From Bin22 sp034428635 (GTDB taxonomy: Bacteria > Chloroflexota > Dehalococcoidia > Lucifugimonadales > UBA3495): a stretch of DNA of 64,000 nt. Positions 24,681 to 33,205 of the stretch are shown one piece after another; within the stretch, counting starts at the first letter, position 1, and the number at the start of each line of letters is the position of its first letter. Position numbers and translations under genes: made by a program. The DNA is taken from the NCBI GenBank assembly GCA_034428635.1, contig DAOUHR010000085.1, forward strand, positions 1 to 64,000, in the 5' to 3' direction. Below the pieces are notes generated by a model, which searched no databases, was not told where the DNA came from, and saw only the letters and a list, made by a program, of their open reading frames with translations.

Positions 24681-25226
24681 ATGCCTGAAGTGATTCTGTA
24701 CATAGCATCCAGCCTGGACGGCTACATCGCCCGCCCCGACGGCGGGGTGGACTGGCTGGACGAGGTGCCCGAGCAGGGAAACGGTCCGGAGGAGGACTTT
24801 GGCTATGAGGAGTTTTATGCCGGCATCGGCACCGTGCTGATGGGTCGGGTAACTTACGAGCAGGTCCTAACATTTGGCGTGGACTATCCCTATCCCGGCA
24901 CCGATGGGTACGTATTCTCTCGTACCAGGGCGGGCGAGAGGGACGAAAATGTTGAGTTCGTGGACGGCGCTGATATTTCCGCTTTCATCGAGAACATAAA
25001 GGCAACGTCAGGCAGGAACATCTGGCTCATCGGAGGCGGCCAACTGGTGCGGGCCTTTCTCGCGCTGGACCTGGTTGACCGGATCGTGGTTACTTTCTTG
25101 CCGGTCATCCTGGGCCAGGGCATTCTCATGTTTCCGCCGCCCACTCCTCAGGTAAACCTGGAACTGGTCGAAAACCGCTCCTACTCCAGCGGCATGGTGC
25201 AACTTACCTACCGGCGGCGCGGTTAA
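24681..25226 (+). CDS. Dihydrofolate reductase / RibD C-terminal domain protein
   Basis: The 181-residue protein has the RibD-C fold signature: VILYIASSLDGYIARPDGGV at the N-terminus, GTVLMGRVTYEQVL, NIWLIGGGQLVRAFL and a terminal DRIVVTFLPVILGQGI. These stand-alone DHFR-like reductases use NAD(P)H, and their substrates are mostly unknown. It is not linked to riboflavin or folate genes here. Confidence 0.85.
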   Translation: MPEVILYIASSLDGYIARPDGGVDWLDEVPEQGNGPEEDFGYEEFYAGIGTVLMGRVTYEQVLTFGVDYPYPGTDGYVFSRTRAGERDENVEFVDGADISAFIENIKATSGRNIWLIGGGQLVRAFLALDLVDRIVVTFLPVILGQGILMFPPPTPQVNLELVENRSYSSGMVQLTYRRRG

Positions 25227-25416
25227 CGCGGCATTCCAGTCGCCCTGCCCAATTGTCATACCGGCGATAACCTGTATCCGGAAAACGCCGAAGATTCAAT
25301 CAGTAGTTCCTGGGGCGTGCTGCCATGCCCGAATTTGGGGCGACTTCCGCCAGTTTCTTCCGGCAGGTCCATTCGCCAGGTCCATCCGGCGGTTCTATTC
25401 ATTGCGGGTTCGATAT

Positions 25417-25447
25417 TTGCCCATAAACTTGCTTTAGGGTTTATAAT
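25417..25447 (+). promoter_or_regulatory. Possible malic-enzyme promoter
   Basis: A perfect TATAAT (25442-25447) is preceded by TTGCCC (25417-25422) at a long 19-bp spacing. The region 25227-25538 otherwise holds no gene. Confidence 0.4.
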
Positions 25448-25538
25448 TGGCGAATCCAATTTAACAGGACAGCAACGCGCCGAAAGTTACGGTCACCGGC
25501 GGGCGTTGCTCAACAACAAATTAGGTGGGTAAAGAAAT

Positions 25539-26696
25539 ATGATGGACTACGGAGTGGAAGCAATCAATCGCCATCGCGCCAGTCGGGGTAAGATAAGTAT
25601 CGCCTCCAAGATGAAGGTGGAGACGATGGAGGAGCTTTCCATTGCCTACACTCCCGGCGTCGCCGCGGTATGCCTGGCCATTGACAAGGACAAGTCGGAA
25701 AGCTACGCCCTGACCAACCGGGGCAACACCGTGGCAGTGGTAACCGACGGTTCCGCCGTTCTGGGCCTGGGCAACATCGGCGCCGAGGCGGCCCTGCCGG
25801 TGATGGAAGGCAAGTCCATCCTCTTCAAGGGCCTGGCCGACGTGGACGCTTTCCCCATCTGCCTTGGCACCCAGGACAATGCTTCCATCATCCAGACGGT
25901 CCGCAACCTGGCCCCCTGCTTCGGCGGCATCAACCTGGAGGACATTGCCGCGCCCCGCTGTTTCGAAATTGAAGAAAGCCTCCAGGACCTGGGAATACCC
26001 GTCTTCCACGACGACCAGCACGGCACGTCCATCGTGGTGCTGGCTTCCATCATCAACGCCTTGCAGGTGGTCGGCAAGTCAATCGCAGACGCCAGGTTTG
26101 TTTTCTCCGGCGCCGGTGCCGGCGGAGTCGCTTCCACCAAGCTGTTGTTGGACTATGGCGCCAAACACATTGTCCTGGTGGACAGCCAGGGCATCATCCA
26201 CCGCAACCGCCCCGATCTGACGCCTATCAAAACGGAAATGCTGGACATTACAAACCAGGAAAATCTTGAAGGCGACCTGGCCGCCGCCATGCGGGACTCG
26301 GACGTCTTCATCGGCCTGTCCGTGGGTGATACCGTCTCCCAGGACATGGTCCGCTCCATGGCCTCCGACCCCATAGTCCTGGCCGCCGCCAACCCCACGC
26401 CCGAAATCTGGCCCGACGCTGCGTCCGAAGCCGGCGCCAGGGTGGTGGGCACCGGCCGCAGCGACTTCCCCAACCAGATCAACAACAGCCTGGCCTTCCC
26501 GGGCGTCTTCCGCGGCGCTCTGGACGCCCGCGCCACCAGCATCACCACCCGCATGAAGCTGGCGGCTGCCGAAGCCCTGGCCGGCCTGGTAGCCGAACCC
26601 ACCGCCGAAAATATCATCCCCTGGTCGCTGGACCCCGCCGTGGTTCCCGCCGTATCCCACGCCGTAGCCCGCGCCTGGCAGGCGGAGCAAGGGTAG
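25539..26696 (+). CDS. NAD(P)-dependent malic enzyme
   Basis: This enzyme decarboxylates malate to pyruvate with reduction of NAD(P). The 385-residue length is that of the short bacterial malic enzymes without the phosphotransacetylase domain. Landmarks are YTPGVAAVCLAI, VTDGSAVLGLGNIG, the metal site VFHDDQHGTS, the Rossmann segment FVFSGAGAGGVAS, and ANPTPEIWP. The ATG follows a GGGTAAAG stretch. Confidence 0.93.
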   Translation: MMDYGVEAINRHRASRGKISIASKMKVETMEELSIAYTPGVAAVCLAIDKDKSESYALTNRGNTVAVVTDGSAVLGLGNIGAEAALPVMEGKSILFKGLADVDAFPICLGTQDNASIIQTVRNLAPCFGGINLEDIAAPRCFEIEESLQDLGIPVFHDDQHGTSIVVLASIINALQVVGKSIADARFVFSGAGAGGVASTKLLLDYGAKHIVLVDSQGIIHRNRPDLTPIKTEMLDITNQENLEGDLAAAMRDSDVFIGLSVGDTVSQDMVRSMASDPIVLAAANPTPEIWPDAASEAGARVVGTGRSDFPNQINNSLAFPGVFRGALDARATSITTRMKLAAAEALAGLVAEPTAENIIPWSLDPAVVPAVSHAVARAWQAEQG

Positions 26697-26864
26697 GGAC
26701 AAGGGCAGCAGGGTGAGTAAGAACTGTCCGCTGAGCTTATTGGAGTAATAGCGGCCGGTGTTGGGCTTTTCAGTGCCAACCTGGCGATGAGAAGGTTTGT
26801 TATCCTCCGCTTCAATCTGTCGGATAGACGGACTAACTAGCGAACAGACCGGATTGAAAAGTGC

Positions 26865-27041
26865 ATGGATCGTAGGCTTAAGCAGTTTCGTGCAGAAATG
26901 AACCTGAGGTTCGACGAACAAGATGTGCGCATCCGCGGTCTGGAACAGGGCCGGGCATATATGTCCGGTCAATTCTCGGAATTGAAGTCCTGCCTTACCT
27001 ACGGATCCCAGTCCGACAGCGATTCGCAGTCCGGAGATTAG
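26865..27041 (+). CDS. Truncated paralogue of the following coiled-coil protein (58 aa)
   Basis: This short ORF encodes FDEQDVRIRGLEQGRAYMSG then QFSELKSCLTYGSQSDSDSQ, closely matching the C-terminal part of the next gene (QQDARIRGLEQGQAYMSGQ). DNA similarity extends upstream of its ATG into the same register (RTDRIE), where a TAG at 26838-26840 blocks it. It therefore looks like a partial tandem duplicate that lost the membrane anchor. Its stop overlaps the earliest possible start of the full copy by one base. It may be a remnant rather than a working gene. Confidence 0.5.
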   Translation: MDRRLKQFRAEMNLRFDEQDVRIRGLEQGRAYMSGQFSELKSCLTYGSQSDSDSQSGD

Positions 27042-27046
27042 TGCTT

Positions 27047-27397
27047 ATGTCGGCGGAGTTAATTGCAATCCTGGCCATTGGGGCGGGAATGGTCACTACC
27101 TTCCTGATTTTTGCAGGGCTAATGCTTGCGCTAATCAATCAATTGAACAAGGAGTCACGCCAGCGAACGGACCGCATTGAAGACCAGATGAACCGCGGGT
27201 TCGAGCAGTTGCGAACTGAGATGAACCGCGGGTTCGAGCAGCTGCGGTCCGAAATGAACCAGGGTTTCTCCCAGCAAGACGCACGCATCCGTGGTCTGGA
27301 GCAGGGCCAGGCATATATGTCCGGCCAGTTTTCAGAGTTGAAGGACTACTTCGTCCATCGCCCTCCTGCCGGAAATAATCCGGAAACTGGAGATTAA
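27047..27397 (+). CDS. Membrane-anchored coiled-coil protein with 11-residue repeats
   Basis: The 116-residue protein has one N-terminal membrane helix (IAILAIGAGMVTTFLIFAGL) followed by a predicted coiled coil. Inside it three 11-residue units run in tandem: MNRGFEQLRTE, MNRGFEQLRSE and MNQGFSQQDAR. Eleven-residue repeats like these form right-handed or straight coiled coils. No enzymatic motif is present; a structural or scaffolding role is plausible. A GTG at 27041 is an alternative start. A shortened copy lies immediately upstream. Confidence 0.65.
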   Translation: MSAELIAILAIGAGMVTTFLIFAGLMLALINQLNKESRQRTDRIEDQMNRGFEQLRTEMNRGFEQLRSEMNQGFSQQDARIRGLEQGQAYMSGQFSELKDYFVHRPPAGNNPETGD

Positions 27398-27518
27398 CTA
27401 ACCGGCTGCAACAGTTATTCCTCTCAATCTGGCCTGATCCTTGTCAAGCACAACAACCCGCAAACCCGGCCTCTGGACCAACAACCATCCAGAGGCCGAC
27501 TTGTAAGACGGATGAGGT

Positions 27519-29087
27519 ATGCCCGACACCATAACCGTAGATGACCTGGATTCCATCCGGCCCAAGCTTCTGTCGCTGGTAACCGGACGGGCCAGGTCCC
27601 TTCCCAAGTTCCGCTACTGCGACCTTCGCATCCAGATACGGGAGGAAAAGCGCGGCTCGGCGGAAAACGGCTTGGAAAAGGCCAGTTCCGAGGATGTAAC
27701 CTTCGGGTTCGGGGTGCGGGTCATCGCCCAGGAGCGGATGTCCGCCGCCGGCTTCTACGGCCAGGTCCTGGGCGCATCCGATCTGAACCGCATCGAGTCG
27801 GTGGTCTGGGAGGGCATTGGCCAGGCCCACCAGCGCGCCCGCGCCAACGCCCGCAAAAAATCCCAGACCTGGCGCCGCTTCCCCGCCGTGGCCCGCAGCC
27901 TGGACGACACCTTCCTGGCCCGGGTCCCCGTGGCCGAGGACACCATTCCCGCCATCTATGAAACCGACCCCCTCACCGTGCCGCTGGGGGATACTGTGCG
28001 CATGGCAGTGGATGGCTGCAGGGCCGCCGGAAGCCGGGCCAGGAACGTCCTCTTCACCGCCGCATCTACCTCCACCTTCCTGTCGCGAGAGCTTTTCATC
28101 AGCTCCGAAGGGGCTGACATTGACCAGGCCTTCGCCCAGACCGAGGGCTTCATTTTTGTCATCTGCGGCAGCGAAAATGGCAGCTACGAGCTATACGACT
28201 CCACCGGCCACCAGCGGGGCTGGGAGGTCCTGACCAGGGGTTACAACAACGGCCCCATAGACCTGCCCGACTTCCCCACCTTCTGCCGAAACCTGGGGAG
28301 GGACGCCTCCGACGTAGCCGCCGCCCCGCCCCTGAAGCCGCCTGACCGGGAAGTACCGGTAGTCACCGACCCTAGCTTCAACACCCTGCTGGTTCACGAG
28401 GTCGTGGGGCATCCCTCGGAGCTGGACCGGGCTCTCAAGTACGAAACCGCCTACGCCGGCCGCTCCTGGTTCCTGAAAAACCTGCACGACAACCAACTGG
28501 GTCAGCAGATTGCCTCGCCGCTGGTCACCGCCTATTCCGACCCATTAATGGAAGGCTACGGCTCCTTCCGGTACGACCATGAGGGTACGCCCGGCCGTCG
28601 GGCTTACATCATCCGTGACGGGGTGCTGGAAGAGTTCCTGAACGACCGGCAGACGGCGGCCATCCTGGGCGTTGCTCCCAACGGCTCCGCCCGGGCCACC
28701 GATGCCCACCTGGCGCCCCTGATCCGCATGACAAATACGGTGTTCGCCCCTGGTGAACAAGATCCCCAGGACATTATCGCGGGCGTAGAATCGGGTTACT
28801 ATGTGGTGGGCCACCGCACCCCGTCCATCGCCGAATCCCGGGAGAACTTCCGCATCACGGCGGTGAAGGTGTACGAGATCGAGCGCGGGCGGGTGGGCCG
28901 CCTCTACCGCGACGGTGGCATAACCGCCGATTCCCGCAACTACTTCCAGTCCATAGACGCTGTGGGCAACGACCTTCAGGTCAATCCCATTCCCAACTGC
29001 GGCAAAGGCCAGCCCATGCAGGCCAAGCGGATGAGCAACGGCGGCCCCACCATGCGCGGCATCGCCAGGCTGACCGGGCCGGTGTGA
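27519..29087 (+). CDS. tldD: TldD/PmbA-family metallopeptidase
   Basis: This 522-residue protein carries the TldD active-site motif HEVVGH near residue 290, within NTLLVHEVVGHPSELDRAL, and the C-terminal conserved cysteine in NPIPNCGKGQPMQ. TldD usually works as a heterodimer with TldE/PmbA, degrading unfolded peptides or processing RiPP precursors. No tldE gene is in this window, so it may be one of the solitary long TldD-like forms. The N-terminal 190 residues are more divergent than usual. Confidence 0.85.
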   Translation: MPDTITVDDLDSIRPKLLSLVTGRARSLPKFRYCDLRIQIREEKRGSAENGLEKASSEDVTFGFGVRVIAQERMSAAGFYGQVLGASDLNRIESVVWEGIGQAHQRARANARKKSQTWRRFPAVARSLDDTFLARVPVAEDTIPAIYETDPLTVPLGDTVRMAVDGCRAAGSRARNVLFTAASTSTFLSRELFISSEGADIDQAFAQTEGFIFVICGSENGSYELYDSTGHQRGWEVLTRGYNNGPIDLPDFPTFCRNLGRDASDVAAAPPLKPPDREVPVVTDPSFNTLLVHEVVGHPSELDRALKYETAYAGRSWFLKNLHDNQLGQQIASPLVTAYSDPLMEGYGSFRYDHEGTPGRRAYIIRDGVLEEFLNDRQTAAILGVAPNGSARATDAHLAPLIRMTNTVFAPGEQDPQDIIAGVESGYYVVGHRTPSIAESRENFRITAVKVYEIERGRVGRLYRDGGITADSRNYFQSIDAVGNDLQVNPIPNCGKGQPMQAKRMSNGGPTMRGIARLTGPV

Positions 29088-29245
29088 ATCGGGGCAGGGC
29101 TATCGCCTGTCAGCTTCGGGGAAAACCCGTCGTTCCAGCGCCGGCGGGAACCTCGAACCCGAGGCAGACTTGTCACGGCAATAGGGGAAAGGGCATTTCC
29201 AGGGACAATTGCCATAATAGCAAGCTTCTGGAATTGCCAAAGGGG

Positions 29246-29272
29246 CTGGGGCGGACGTGCAGTACGCCCCAG
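29246..29272. terminator. Hairpin between convergent genes
   Basis: CTGGGGCG (29246-29253) pairs with CGCCCCAG (29265-29272) around an 11-nt loop. It separates tldD (+) from the small gene 29275-29583 (-). Confidence 0.55.
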
Positions 29273-29274
29273 TT

Positions 29275-29583
29275 TCAGTTCACCGAAAAAGCAGGCCCGG
29301 GACTCCTGGTCTGTTCATTAACGAGGAAGGACGCGCTGTCCCGACCGTAGATCGTGTCCAGTTCCACATCAAAGCGCTGGCCACCGAAGTGCCCCAGCAC
29401 CTCGTACTTGTGGTCGGTGCTCACCGTACCCTCGAACTCCGAACCCGACACCTTTCTTTGGTCTTCATCCTGCAGGTACATCTCCACGGCGGATGTCATC
29501 AGGTCCTTCATGTCGTCTTCGGACAGGTAAACCGCGCCCCGCAGGAAGACGTACCCCCATCTTATTCCCTGGTGTTCCAGCAT
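29275..29583 (-). CDS. Hypothetical small protein (102 aa)
   Basis: I do not recognise this protein. It begins MLEHQGIRWGYVFLRGAVYL and contains DHKYEVLGHFGGQRFDVELD, with amphipathic beta-like character and an acidic helix (SEDDMKDLMTSAVEMYLQDE). GAGAG sits directly before the ATG. Its position next to a hairpin terminator on the correct side supports a real gene, but codon evidence alone is modest. Confidence 0.5.
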   Translation of the reverse strand: MLEHQGIRWGYVFLRGAVYLSEDDMKDLMTSAVEMYLQDEDQRKVSGSEFEGTVSTDHKYEVLGHFGGQRFDVELDTIYGRDSASFLVNEQTRSPGPAFSVN

Positions 29584-29600
29584 CTCTCAAGCAATCGCAA

Positions 29601-29661
29601 TTCGACAGGCTCTGCATAAGCGACCTGTGCTGACGAGGCCGCTCACCCTGAGCCTGTCGAA
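29601..29661. repeat. TTCGACAGGCTC palindromic element
   Basis: TTCGACAGGCTC (29601-29612) is mirrored by GAGCCTGTCGAA (29650-29661). This is a common intergenic palindrome type, here between two minus-strand genes. Confidence 0.6.
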
Positions 29662-29700
29662 GGGTGTACCGTTACATTACTTCAGTTTCAGTCAGCTTCT

Positions 29701-30891
29701 CTAGTCGTCCGCTGGCACGGCCACGTTGGCCTGGTCCTTGAACTGGGGCATAACCTCTTTCCCGAACCATTCCAGCTGTTCCAGGATGACCTTCTGGGGC
29801 GTGCCCACCACGGAACCGACGTTGATCTGGGTCAGGCCCGGGTACATTTCCTGGATCACGTTGAGCTTCTCTGCCACCAGTTCCGGAGGCCCGCACAGCC
29901 ACGACCCGGCCCGCACGCCGTCCTCAATGGTCGGCAGCCCGGCGGAGCGCGCCCGCGACGGGTCTCCCAGGGCGATTAGCTGGTCGTCCGACAGGCCATG
30001 GAAGAAGCCCAGGGGCGCGAACATCTTCATGTTCTCTTCGAAGAACAGCCTGGCTTCATTCATGCCCTTCTCTTCGGTATCGGCCAGGTGGATGGAGAAC
30101 CCGATAATCAGGTCGCCGCCCAGTTCCGTCTCCTTGCCGGCATTGGCCAGGGTCTCCCGCCACCGTCGCACCACCTCCAAAGTGGCGCCCCCGGCCGCCG
30201 CGCCGCCGCCGATCATGCCCTTGATGCCATGCTTGACCATGAAGTCCATGGCCCGCTGGCTCCCGCTGACCACTGGCTGATAGCACTCCACGGGCAGATA
30301 CCTGGGCCTCGGCACCAGGGTAATCTCCTTCAGATCATAACCCCGGTAGGGTACGTCCGGCGGGATGTTGTAATGCTTCCCGTGGTGGGAGAAGGAGCGC
30401 TCGTTGAAGGCCTTGAACATCACCTCCACCTGCTCCTCGAACAGTTCCCGGTTGGCGTCCTGGTCAATAATAGGTGCGTCAAAGGTCTCCACTTCCCGGG
30501 TGTGATAGCCCCGACCCACGCCGAACACCACCCGGCCGTCGGTCAGTACGTCCGCGGTGGCATAGTCCTCGGCCATGCGCAGGGGATTCCACATGGGTGC
30601 GATGTTGAAGCCGCATCCAATTTTGAGCTTCTTGGTCAGGTGGGCCAGGTGGACGGCAAACAGCATCAGGTTGGGAATGCACTCGTAGCCTTCCCGCTGG
30701 AAGTGGTGTTCCGCCATCCAGAAAGTCTCGTAGTCCAGCCGGTCCATCACGCCGGCAATGGCCTCGGCCTTGTCAAATACGGTCGCCAGGTGCTCGTCCG
30801 GCAGCCAGCGATCATTCAGCGCGGTGGCGTCCAGCCCTATATCTTCAAAGTCAACGTGCCCGGCAAACAGGCTGCCAAACTTGGTAATCAT
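29701..30891 (-). CDS. LLM-class flavin-dependent oxidoreductase (second paralogue)
   Basis: The 396-residue luciferase-like monooxygenase has YETFWMAEHHFQREGYECIP, KLKIGCGFNIAPMWNPLRMA and GRVVFGVGRGYHTREVETFD. It is clearly divergent from the protein at 2767-3900 and has a Gly/Ala-rich insert (KGMIGGGAAAGGATLEVVRR). FMN or F420 could be the cofactor, and no flavin reductase is adjacent. A perfect TATAAT on the minus strand (30942-30937), about 45 bp before the ATG, indicates its own promoter. Confidence 0.85.
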   Translation of the reverse strand: MITKFGSLFAGHVDFEDIGLDATALNDRWLPDEHLATVFDKAEAIAGVMDRLDYETFWMAEHHFQREGYECIPNLMLFAVHLAHLTKKLKIGCGFNIAPMWNPLRMAEDYATADVLTDGRVVFGVGRGYHTREVETFDAPIIDQDANRELFEEQVEVMFKAFNERSFSHHGKHYNIPPDVPYRGYDLKEITLVPRPRYLPVECYQPVVSGSQRAMDFMVKHGIKGMIGGGAAAGGATLEVVRRWRETLANAGKETELGGDLIIGFSIHLADTEEKGMNEARLFFEENMKMFAPLGFFHGLSDDQLIALGDPSRARSAGLPTIEDGVRAGSWLCGPPELVAEKLNVIQEMYPGLTQINVGSVVGTPQKVILEQLEWFGKEVMPQFKDQANVAVPADD

Positions 30892-31267
30892 TCAGGCCCC
30901 TCCGGGTTTCAAGATGTAAGCGCCTTGGTTGGCGCCATTATAGCCGATTCGGCGTTCCCGGGGCAGGGCCGTCCCCTTTCCCAACAGGGCAAGCGCATTT
31001 CAGCTCAGGGGAAGTCTGTCGGTCCCGCGCAGGCTGGAACCTCGAACTTGAAGAGTAACGAAGAAGCCCACGCTATTCCCTGGATAGTGCGGTTTGGTCG
31101 GAGAATGCGTTTGCCCTGAAGCGCGGGGGCTTAAATGGAGCGTGATGAAGTTCGGCTGTTGTATAATTCTCCGGCTGATGGCCGGCCGCGTCATCTGTCG
31201 GTTGCCGAGCAATCGCAGGCGGACTGCTGCCGCCCAATCCTCAATAACGACAAGGAAGTATTTCAAT
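30892..31267. other. Divergent promoter region, no gene
   Basis: TATAAT boxes face both ways: minus strand 30942-30937 toward the LLM gene and plus strand 31162-31167 toward the VOC gene. Neither has a good -35 box at 16-18 bp. I see no ORF or RNA structure of note. Confidence 0.4.
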
Positions 31268-32047
31268 ATGCCTGAAGTAACCAGCCACGCTCCCGGCAAT
31301 TTCTGCTGGGTTGACCTCTCGACCACCGACGCCGAAGCCTCCAAGAGCTTCTACTCCCGGCTGTTGGGGTGGACTGCCTTAGACAACCCTGTGGGCAATG
31401 GAATGGTCTATTCCATGATCCAGAAGGACGGCAAGAACGTTTGCGGCCTGTACGAGATGGGCCCCGGCATGGAGGACGTCCCTCCCCACTGGAGCAGCTA
31501 CATTTCGGTGGAGGACGTGGATGCCCAGGTTGCCCGGGTGACCAAGGCCGGGGGCGCCGTAATTATGGCGCCCGATGACGTGTTCGATGCCGGGCGTATG
31601 GCCTTCGTCGCCGACCCCACCGGAGCCGTCTTCGGTTTGTGGCAGCCCAGAGAACACATTGGCGCTCAGCTAATTTACTCCCCAGGCTCCCTGGGCTGGA
31701 ACGAGCTTTACACGCACGACACCGAGGCCGCCGCCGGCTTCTACGGCAACGTCTTCGGCTGGAGTCGGGCCATTACCAACCCCGACCCGCAGGGAGGCCA
31801 ATATCACGAGTTCAGCAATGGCGACAGCCCCGCAGGCGGAATGATGCAGATCAAGCCCGAGTGGGGCGAAGTGCCCCCCAACTGGTCCGTCTACTTCTGC
31901 GTCGACGACTGCGCCGCCAGCCTGGAAATAGCCGAGAGCATGGGCGCCGAGGTCATTCTCCCGCTAACCCAGGTAGACAACATCCGCTTCGCCTTCCTGA
32001 AGGACCCGCAGGAGGTCTACTTCGGCATTTCCCAAGTGGTGGAGTAA
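31268..32047 (+). CDS. Tandem VOC (glyoxalase/bleomycin-resistance) domain protein
   Basis: The 259-residue protein contains two VOC domains: residues about 8-125, opening NFCWVDLSTTDAEASKSFYS, and about 135-258, opening LGWNELYTHDTEAAAGFYGN. Each has the FYxxxFGW/LLGW-type strand-helix pattern. Two-domain VOC proteins can form a complete metal site in one chain; the substrate is unknown. The ATG at 31268 follows AAGGAAG. An in-frame start at 31094 would add unconserved residues. Confidence 0.85.
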   Translation: MPEVTSHAPGNFCWVDLSTTDAEASKSFYSRLLGWTALDNPVGNGMVYSMIQKDGKNVCGLYEMGPGMEDVPPHWSSYISVEDVDAQVARVTKAGGAVIMAPDDVFDAGRMAFVADPTGAVFGLWQPREHIGAQLIYSPGSLGWNELYTHDTEAAAGFYGNVFGWSRAITNPDPQGGQYHEFSNGDSPAGGMMQIKPEWGEVPPNWSVYFCVDDCAASLEIAESMGAEVILPLTQVDNIRFAFLKDPQEVYFGISQVVE

Positions 32048-32062
32048 TGGTGGTTAGAGCTT

Positions 32063-32166
32063 GGTAGGGTTTCGTTTCAGGTGGTATGGACAATCGGAAC
32101 GGTAGGGGCAGACCTATGTGCCTGCCCTGGTCTCACAAGTAAAACCACCTAAATCGGAACGCTACT
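32063..32166 (+). repeat. 104-bp dispersed repeat, copy 2
   Basis: This matches 18691-18794 along its whole length, including the central GTAGGGGCAGACC unit and the flank ending AAATCGGAACGCTACT. It lies between the VOC gene and the DUF3800 gene. Confidence 0.75.
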
Positions 32167-32292
32167 TTAGAGCTTGCATTTGTTGACATTGTAGTTTAGA
32201 TAACTTTACAATCTAAGTGCTTCTAAAGAGTTGGCGACAAGAGCCCCTGGGCTCTTCCGGTGTCCATCACCGGATAGTCAACTTATTCTCTT

Positions 32293-32946
32293 TTAGTAAT
32301 AGTGTGTGTTTCCTCTCCGGAACAGGTCATATTCCGAGCCTATCTTATTCTGGATAAGGACATAGGATCGGTCGTCGCCACGTTCCCACTTTCTTTGAAT
32401 CGCCCAGCAGCAGTAGTCCGCAACCTGCAGGCAAGGCTCGACAGAGAACGGCCACATATCCACTCTGACGTTTCTACTTCGTGACGTCATTTGCACGGCT
32501 TCAAGTAATCCGAATCTGAATCCGGCAAGTTTCCTTTTCTCGCCTATGGATGCCGCGATCACAAAAAGGTCGTCAAATGGGTCCGCAACTTGATTAGCAA
32601 TGTAGTTCATGTGATAAAACCAGGCAAGTTTGTAAAAAGCTCCTTCCGTTGGCCTGGTGTGCGGCCTCGCCTTGCTCTTCTCCAGGATGGTGGCGTCCAC
32701 TCTGAATTCATAGTGGGATAGCAAGTCAAAAACTCTATCTCGCACTGGTTGTTTATCGGTTGTGGCATGAAAAGGTCCAGGCTGGTTTAGGTTCTCCCAA
32801 ACTAACTCTCGCCTTAAGTTAAGCAATTCACTCTCAATGCCATGATCATCAATCAATACTGTAGCTAAGACAAAATATCTGGACGCACTCTGATTTCTAC
32901 TGAAGTCAAAATTGCCCGCTTCATCGGCGTAAACATATCGTCGCAT
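32293..32946 (-). CDS. DUF3800 domain protein
   Basis: The 217-residue protein begins MRRYVYADEAGNFDF, the acidic YxDExG motif of DUF3800, and later has EPCLQVADYCCWAIQRKWER, the second conserved block. The fold is RNase-H-like, and members are often found near mobile elements and defence genes. Its base composition is visibly lower in GC than its neighbours, consistent with recent acquisition. No partner gene is adjacent. Confidence 0.8.
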   Translation of the reverse strand: MRRYVYADEAGNFDFSRNQSASRYFVLATVLIDDHGIESELLNLRRELVWENLNQPGPFHATTDKQPVRDRVFDLLSHYEFRVDATILEKSKARPHTRPTEGAFYKLAWFYHMNYIANQVADPFDDLFVIAASIGEKRKLAGFRFGLLEAVQMTSRSRNVRVDMWPFSVEPCLQVADYCCWAIQRKWERGDDRSYVLIQNKIGSEYDLFRRGNTHYY

Positions 32947-33033
32947 CTCGCCATTCTACATGAAGCTCCCTCTTCCCATACAACCCCATCATCACATCCC
33001 AAAATGTTAACCCCAAATTAGTATCAAAACCTG

Positions 33034-33062
33034 TTGACAACCCCGACAGACGCCATTAAAAT
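33034..33062 (+). promoter_or_regulatory. Strong sigma-70 promoter of the reductase operon
   Basis: A perfect -35 TTGACA (33034-33039), a 17-bp spacer and a 5/6 -10 TAAAAT (33057-33062). The predicted start point is at about 33069-33071, which coincides with the ATG of the leader peptide. Confidence 0.8.
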
Positions 33063-33070
33063 TCCTGACA

Positions 33071-33127
33071 ATGTTAGTCAGCCATATCTGCATCTGCGTT
33101 TGTATTTGTACTTGTCCGCCCACATAG
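33071..33127 (+). CDS. Cysteine-rich leader peptide (18 aa) of an attenuator
   Basis: The ORF reads MLVSHICICVCICTCPPT and stops at a TAG (33125-33127). Codons 7, 9, 11, 13 and 15 are cysteine (TGC, TGC, TGT, TGT, TGT). Cysteine is normally the rarest residue, so five in nine codons is very unlikely by chance. The ATG lies at the predicted transcription start and has no ribosome site, so translation should be leaderless. It sits between a consensus promoter and an intrinsic terminator, 154 bp before a siroheme-dependent reductase. I infer that ribosome stalling at these codons senses charged tRNA-Cys. Confidence 0.8.
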   Translation: MLVSHICICVCICTCPPT

Positions 33128-33169
33128 GGAGCGGGTAAGTCAACACGTCTGACAGACAACCCAGCGCCC
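33116..33169 (+). promoter_or_regulatory. Alternative attenuator pairings (segments 1:2 and 2:3)
   Basis: Segment 1, CCGCCC (33116-33121), lies in the last leader codons and pairs with segment 2, GGGAGCGG (33127-33134), with one bulged A. Segment 2, extended to 33136 (GGGAGCGGGT), can instead pair with segment 3, ACCCAGCGCCC (33159-33169): GGGT with ACCC, GC with GC, GGG with CCC. Segment 3 includes the first four bases of the terminator's 5' arm, so the 2:3 pairing excludes the terminator. A ribosome halted on the Cys codons would cover segment 1 and favour 2:3. One at the TAG would cover segment 2. Confidence 0.7.
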
Positions 33170-33205
33170 ACCAAGCTGATCGCCGTTTGGTGGGCCTATT
33201 TTTTT
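33166..33205 (+). terminator. Intrinsic terminator in the leader (attenuator)
   Basis: GCCCACCAA (33166-33174) pairs perfectly with TTGGTGGGC (33187-33195) around a 12-nt loop, followed after CTA by seven T's (33199-33205). It is the only hairpin in the window followed by a clear T-run. It has no gene before it on this strand except the leader ORF, so it must act on the leader transcript. Confidence 0.85.
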
